Source of the DNA: Clostridiales bacterium
Lineage (GTDB): Bacteria; Bacillota; Clostridia; Lachnospirales; Lachnospiraceae
DNA length: 8,463 bases
Reading direction: 5' to 3'
Assembly: GCA_021199135.1 (NCBI GenBank)
Contig: JAJQIQ010000187.1
Coordinates: 3,241-11,703 of the forward strand
Shown: positions 5,691 through 8,463 of the stretch, one piece after another
Layout of the letters: every line of letters begins with the position of its first letter
Position numbering within the stretch: position 1 is the stretch's first letter
Notes under the pieces: model-generated
The model's database searches: none
Told to the model about the DNA's origin: nothing
Seen by the model: the letters and a program-made list of their open reading frames with translations, nothing else
Made by a program: the position numbers and the translations under genes

Positions 5691-8218
5691 TAATGCTTCT
5701 TCTTTTTCTTCTTCCTGTACTCCTGGTTGGCGCTCTGCGCCGCGCGGGTGCCGCTGTTTTCCTTGGGCTTCGGCTTATTTGCGCTCGCGTCTGCCTTCGG
5801 TGCTGACGCGGATGCGCTTGCCACCGCCTTGCCTGCCTTTTCGCTCTTGCCGGAATCCTGCGTCTTCGCCTGTGCAGCCGAACCGCCTTCGATCTGCGCG
5901 GCCGGCTCCGCCGATGCGATCTCAGCCACAAAATTCGGGTCTGACGGGATCTTCACCTTGCCGATGTGGATCTTCATCAGGTACCACAGCTGCGTCGCGA
6001 TGCAGATGGATGAGTACGTGCCCGAGATCAGGCCGACCATCAGAGGGAGCGCGAACTCGCGGATCGAGGTCACGCCGAATATGTACAGCAGGAGCACCAT
6101 GACGAACGTCGTCACTGAGGTGTTTATCGAGCGCGACAATGTCTGCGTCAGCGACCTGTTCGCCACGTCGGCGAGCGACTCGCGCGAGACCTTCCTCGTC
6201 ATCTTCAGGTTCTCGCGGACGCGGTCGAAGACGACGATCGTGTCGTTTATCGAATATCCGACGATCGTCAGCATGCAGGCGATGAACGTGTTGCCGACCG
6301 ATATGCGGATGAGCGCGTACGACGTCAAAATCACGAGGACATCGTGCACGAGGGCGATGATCGCGCTGCTTGCGAAACGGATGTCCTTGAACCGCAGCCA
6401 GATGTAGAGCAGCATGCAGATGCAGGCCACGATGACCGCGATGATCGCGCTCCGGCGCATCTCGCCGCTTATCGTGGAGCCTATGCTCTCGCTCTCTATC
6501 GTGGACTCGTCCACGTCAAACTCGGAGACGAGCATCTCGTTGACAGCCTCCCTCTGCTCGAGGTCGAGCGTCTTCATCTTGAAATCGACGGTCGTGCTGC
6601 CGTTTACCGTGGAGGCCTGAATCGTGCCGCCGCCGATCACGTCCTGGATCTCTGGCACGATCTCCGCCTCGACCTCATCGATCGTGTAGTCCTTCCCGAA
6701 GTCCGCGGAGATGGACGTGCCGCCCGCGAACTCGAGGCTGAAGTTTAACATGCCGTTGCCGCTCGCGCTGTAGGCGATCATGCCGACGATGCCCGCCGCG
6801 ATGACCACGATTGAGATCACGAAGTAGATCACGCGGTGCTTGATGAAATTGATGGTCTTACGAACCTTGGCCTTGCCATACCACTTCACGTCGCGGCAGC
6901 CGACCGCGTATATCGCGAGGTTGAAGAACCTCGATACGACGAGCGCGGTGAAGACTGACACGATGATGGAAATCATCAGGGTGTAGGCGAAGCCCCTGAC
7001 CGTGCCGGAGCCAAGCCACATGAGGACGAGCGCCGCGATGAAGGTCGTGACGTTTCCGTCGATGATCGCGGAGAGCGCCCTCCTGTACCCCTCTCTTATG
7101 GAGGTGAGGACCGACTTGCCCGTCGCGAGCTCCTCGCGTATTCGGGCGTTTATGATGACATTCGCGTCGACCGCCATTCCTATTCCTAGGATGACGCCGG
7201 CGATGCCGGGCAGGGTCAGCGTGACCTCAAACAGGTATATGAGCGCGATGACTATCGTCGTGTATATGCCGAGGCTGACCGCCGCCACGAGGCCGCTCAT
7301 GCGGTACATCACGATCATGAATATCATTATGAGCACGAGGCCGATGAGCGCCGCCTTGACCGCGCCCGAGAGGGCCTTGCCGCCGAGCTGTGCGCCGACG
7401 ACCTGCGACTCGAGCTCGCTGAGCTCAAGGTTTATGGAGCCGACGCGGATGAACGTCGCCAGGCGGTCCGCCGCCTCGTAGTCCTCCATCCCGGAGATAA
7501 CGCAGTCGCCGTCGGAGATTATGCTCGTGACGGACGGGACGCTTATGAACGAGTCATCATAATAAATGCCGATGGAGTCCTCGGAATTGTTGTAGGCCTC
7601 GGTCGTAGCGTCCGCCCAGGTGTCAGCCGCCTCGTCCGCAAACTGCAACTGGACGATGGGCTCGCTCGTGCCGAGCGTGGAGTCGGTCTGGTAGGTCGCG
7701 GTCGCGGACTTGACGTCGTTTCCGGTGAGGACGACCGAACCGTTCTCCTCGAGATCCTCGAGGTCGTAGTTGAGCACATACTCGCCCGCCGAACTGTCGT
7801 AGCTGTAGTTCGCGTTGCCGTCGTCGTCGTAGTGCTTTATGAAGTACAGCGAGCCCGGGCTTCCCAACTCCTCCAGGACCTCGTTCGCGTCGTAGACGCC
7901 TGGGATCTCGACCGTGATACGGTCAGATCCGACCTGGTATACGGAGTACTCGGTGCTGTAGCTCTCGGCACGCTGCTCCATCTTCGCGATCGTGTCGTCG
8001 ATGTCCGTCTGCGACGGGTTCTCGCTCACGATCTCGTAGGTGATCGACACGCCTCCTGACAGGTCGAGGCCGAGCTTTATGCCCTCGGACTCCGCCTTGT
8101 TGTCAGTGCTCGCCTGGCTTTTGCTTGTCATCGACATAACCACCGCCGAGTAATAGCACAGCCCGACCAGGCAGGCCAGTATCACCACGATGATTATGAC
8201 GCCTCTGCTCTTTTTCAT
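5690..8218 (-). CDS. secDF: SecD-SecF fusion protein translocase subunit with Ala/Lys-rich C-terminal tail
   Basis: An 842-residue membrane protein joining SecD (about 1-440) and SecF (about 450-757), which uses the proton gradient to pull exported proteins out of the SecYEG channel. TM1 is at about 6-27. GLDLSGG (50-56) opens the SecD periplasmic P1 region. TM2-6 lie at about 287-435 and contain GMAVDANV with Asp351. The SecF half starts with a TM segment at 463-484, then FAGGTSI (497-503) and five more segments at about 588-750. These contain LVHDV (Asp626) and YSINDTIVVFDR (Asp659); Arg696 in LSRSINTS also belongs to the conserved set. Asp351, Asp659 and Arg696 match the proton-relay positions known in Thermus SecDF. 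Residues from about 760 onward form a cytosolic low-complexity Ala/Ser/Lys tail ending in six lysines and a histidine, which makes the protein longer than the typical fusion. The ATG at 8218 has AGGAAGG nine bases upstream. It follows the SCIFF-maturase gene by 61 nt. Confidence 0.97.
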   Translation of the reverse strand: MKKSRGVIIIVVILACLVGLCYYSAVVMSMTSKSQASTDNKAESEGIKLGLDLSGGVSITYEIVSENPSQTDIDDTIAKMEQRAESYSTEYSVYQVGSDRITVEIPGVYDANEVLEELGSPGSLYFIKHYDDDGNANYSYDSSAGEYVLNYDLEDLEENGSVVLTGNDVKSATATYQTDSTLGTSEPIVQLQFADEAADTWADATTEAYNNSEDSIGIYYDDSFISVPSVTSIISDGDCVISGMEDYEAADRLATFIRVGSINLELSELESQVVGAQLGGKALSGAVKAALIGLVLIMIFMIVMYRMSGLVAAVSLGIYTTIVIALIYLFEVTLTLPGIAGVILGIGMAVDANVIINARIREELATGKSVLTSIREGYRRALSAIIDGNVTTFIAALVLMWLGSGTVRGFAYTLMISIIVSVFTALVVSRFFNLAIYAVGCRDVKWYGKAKVRKTINFIKHRVIYFVISIVVIAAGIVGMIAYSASGNGMLNFSLEFAGGTSISADFGKDYTIDEVEAEIVPEIQDVIGGGTIQASTVNGSTTVDFKMKTLDLEQREAVNEMLVSEFDVDESTIESESIGSTISGEMRRSAIIAVIVACICMLLYIWLRFKDIRFASSAIIALVHDVLVILTSYALIRISVGNTFIACMLTIVGYSINDTIVVFDRVRENLKMTRKVSRESLADVANRSLTQTLSRSINTSVTTFVMVLLLYIFGVTSIREFALPLMVGLISGTYSSICIATQLWYLMKIHIGKVKIPSDPNFVAEIASAEPAAQIEGGSAAQAKTQDSGKSEKAGKAVASASASAPKADASANKPKPKENSGTRAAQSANQEYRKKKKKKH

Positions 8219-8245
8219 CTCTCGTTTCCTTCCTAACTTTGATTT

Positions 8246-8275
8246 ATTTAATGCTTAAGTTAAATCTAGAATTAA
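8246..8275. repeat. AT-rich palindromic cluster between the SPASM gene and secDF
   Basis: ATTTAA (8246-8251) and TTAAAT (8260-8265) are inverted arms eight bases apart. TTAAAT (8260-8265), CTAG, AATTAA (8270-8275) is a second, one-mismatch version of the TTAAAT-N4-ATTTAA core seen in the 22-nt repeat. It lies just after the stop of the upstream gene. In such AT-rich DNA part of this may be chance. Confidence 0.35.
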
Positions 8276-8279
8276 TATT

Positions 8280-8463
8280 TTAGCTCTCATCTATTTCGGC
8301 CTCAGCGGCCTTTATCATGATCGCGCACTCGACGCGCTTTTTCTGGAGCTCGCAGCCGATGTCGTACGCGCCGTTGACGCTGCCGGAAAAATTGAAGGAG
8401 TTTGCGGCGCAGCCTCCGCTGCAGTAGAACTTCGCGAAGCAGTCGCGGCACTTCTCTTTTGAA
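8280..8463 (-). CDS. scfB: C-terminal end of a radical SAM/SPASM protein, probably the SCIFF peptide maturase
   Basis: Only the last 60 codons are in the window. They hold a cysteine-rich SPASM end, C-x2-C-x5-C-x3-C-x18-C-x8-C, with the core CRDCFAKFYCSGGCAAN followed by IGCELQKKRVEC. These cysteines bind auxiliary iron-sulfur clusters in peptide-modifying radical SAM enzymes. The wording and the position directly upstream of secDF match the clostridial maturase that forms thioether bonds in the SCIFF peptide (six cysteines in forty-five residues). The radical SAM CxxxCxxC core and the short SCIFF precursor gene should lie beyond base 8463 and cannot be seen. Another SPASM maturase cannot be fully excluded. 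The stop codon is at 8280-8282, and the 61-nt AT-rich gap to secDF shows no terminator, so cotranscription is likely. Confidence 0.83.
   Translation of the reverse strand, partial: SKEKCRDCFAKFYCSGGCAANSFNFSGSVNGAYDIGCELQKKRVECAIMIKAAEAEIDES

Overview
The window looks like ordinary chromosome from an anaerobic Firmicute of class Clostridia. Evidence is a radical-SAM SPASM protein tail of the SCIFF-maturase type next to a fused SecDF, a clostridial-style seryl-tRNA synthetase and a class B sortase. Coding DNA is GC-rich by eye, while the gaps between genes are short and very AT-rich. The gene set fits Lachnospiraceae or Family XIII/Anaerovoracaceae-like clostridia, but the sequence alone does not fix a family.

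All eight genes lie on the minus strand, so transcription runs from high to low coordinates. In transcription order they are: the 3' end of a radical SAM/SPASM protein, probably the SCIFF peptide maturase scfB (8280-8463); a SecD-SecF fusion with a long Ala/Lys-rich tail (5690-8218); serine hydroxymethyltransferase glyA (4407-5657); a rho-independent terminator (4339-4369); seryl-tRNA synthetase serS (2996-4285); a class B sortase (2010-2969); a crotonase-family enoyl-CoA hydratase (1116-1919); a YihX-like HAD phosphatase (522-1109); and the 5' part of a GH13 alpha-amylase-family enzyme (1-421).

Gaps of 61 and 32 nt suggest that scfB, secDF and glyA form one unit, closed by the terminator after glyA. 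serS and the sortase (26 nt gap) form a second unit, which may continue through the crotonase (90 nt gap). The crotonase and HAD genes are tightly coupled (6 nt gap, no visible Shine-Dalgarno for the HAD gene). The GH13 gene follows a 100-nt gap holding a long GC-rich stem and an AT-rich element. Roles are mixed: envelope and secretion (SecDF, sortase, SCIFF maturation), translation and one-carbon metabolism (SerRS, GlyA), acyl-CoA metabolism, and sugar or alpha-glucan metabolism (HAD, GH13).

I found no mobile element, CRISPR array, tRNA or rRNA, and no convincing undescribed system. The best leads are an exact 22-nt AT-rich repeat in two distant intergenic gaps with palindromic relatives in others, the lysine-tipped SecDF tail, the variant motif 3 of SerRS, and the unexplained stem upstream of the GH13 gene. 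No gene is frameshifted; the only broken genes are the two cut by the window edges.
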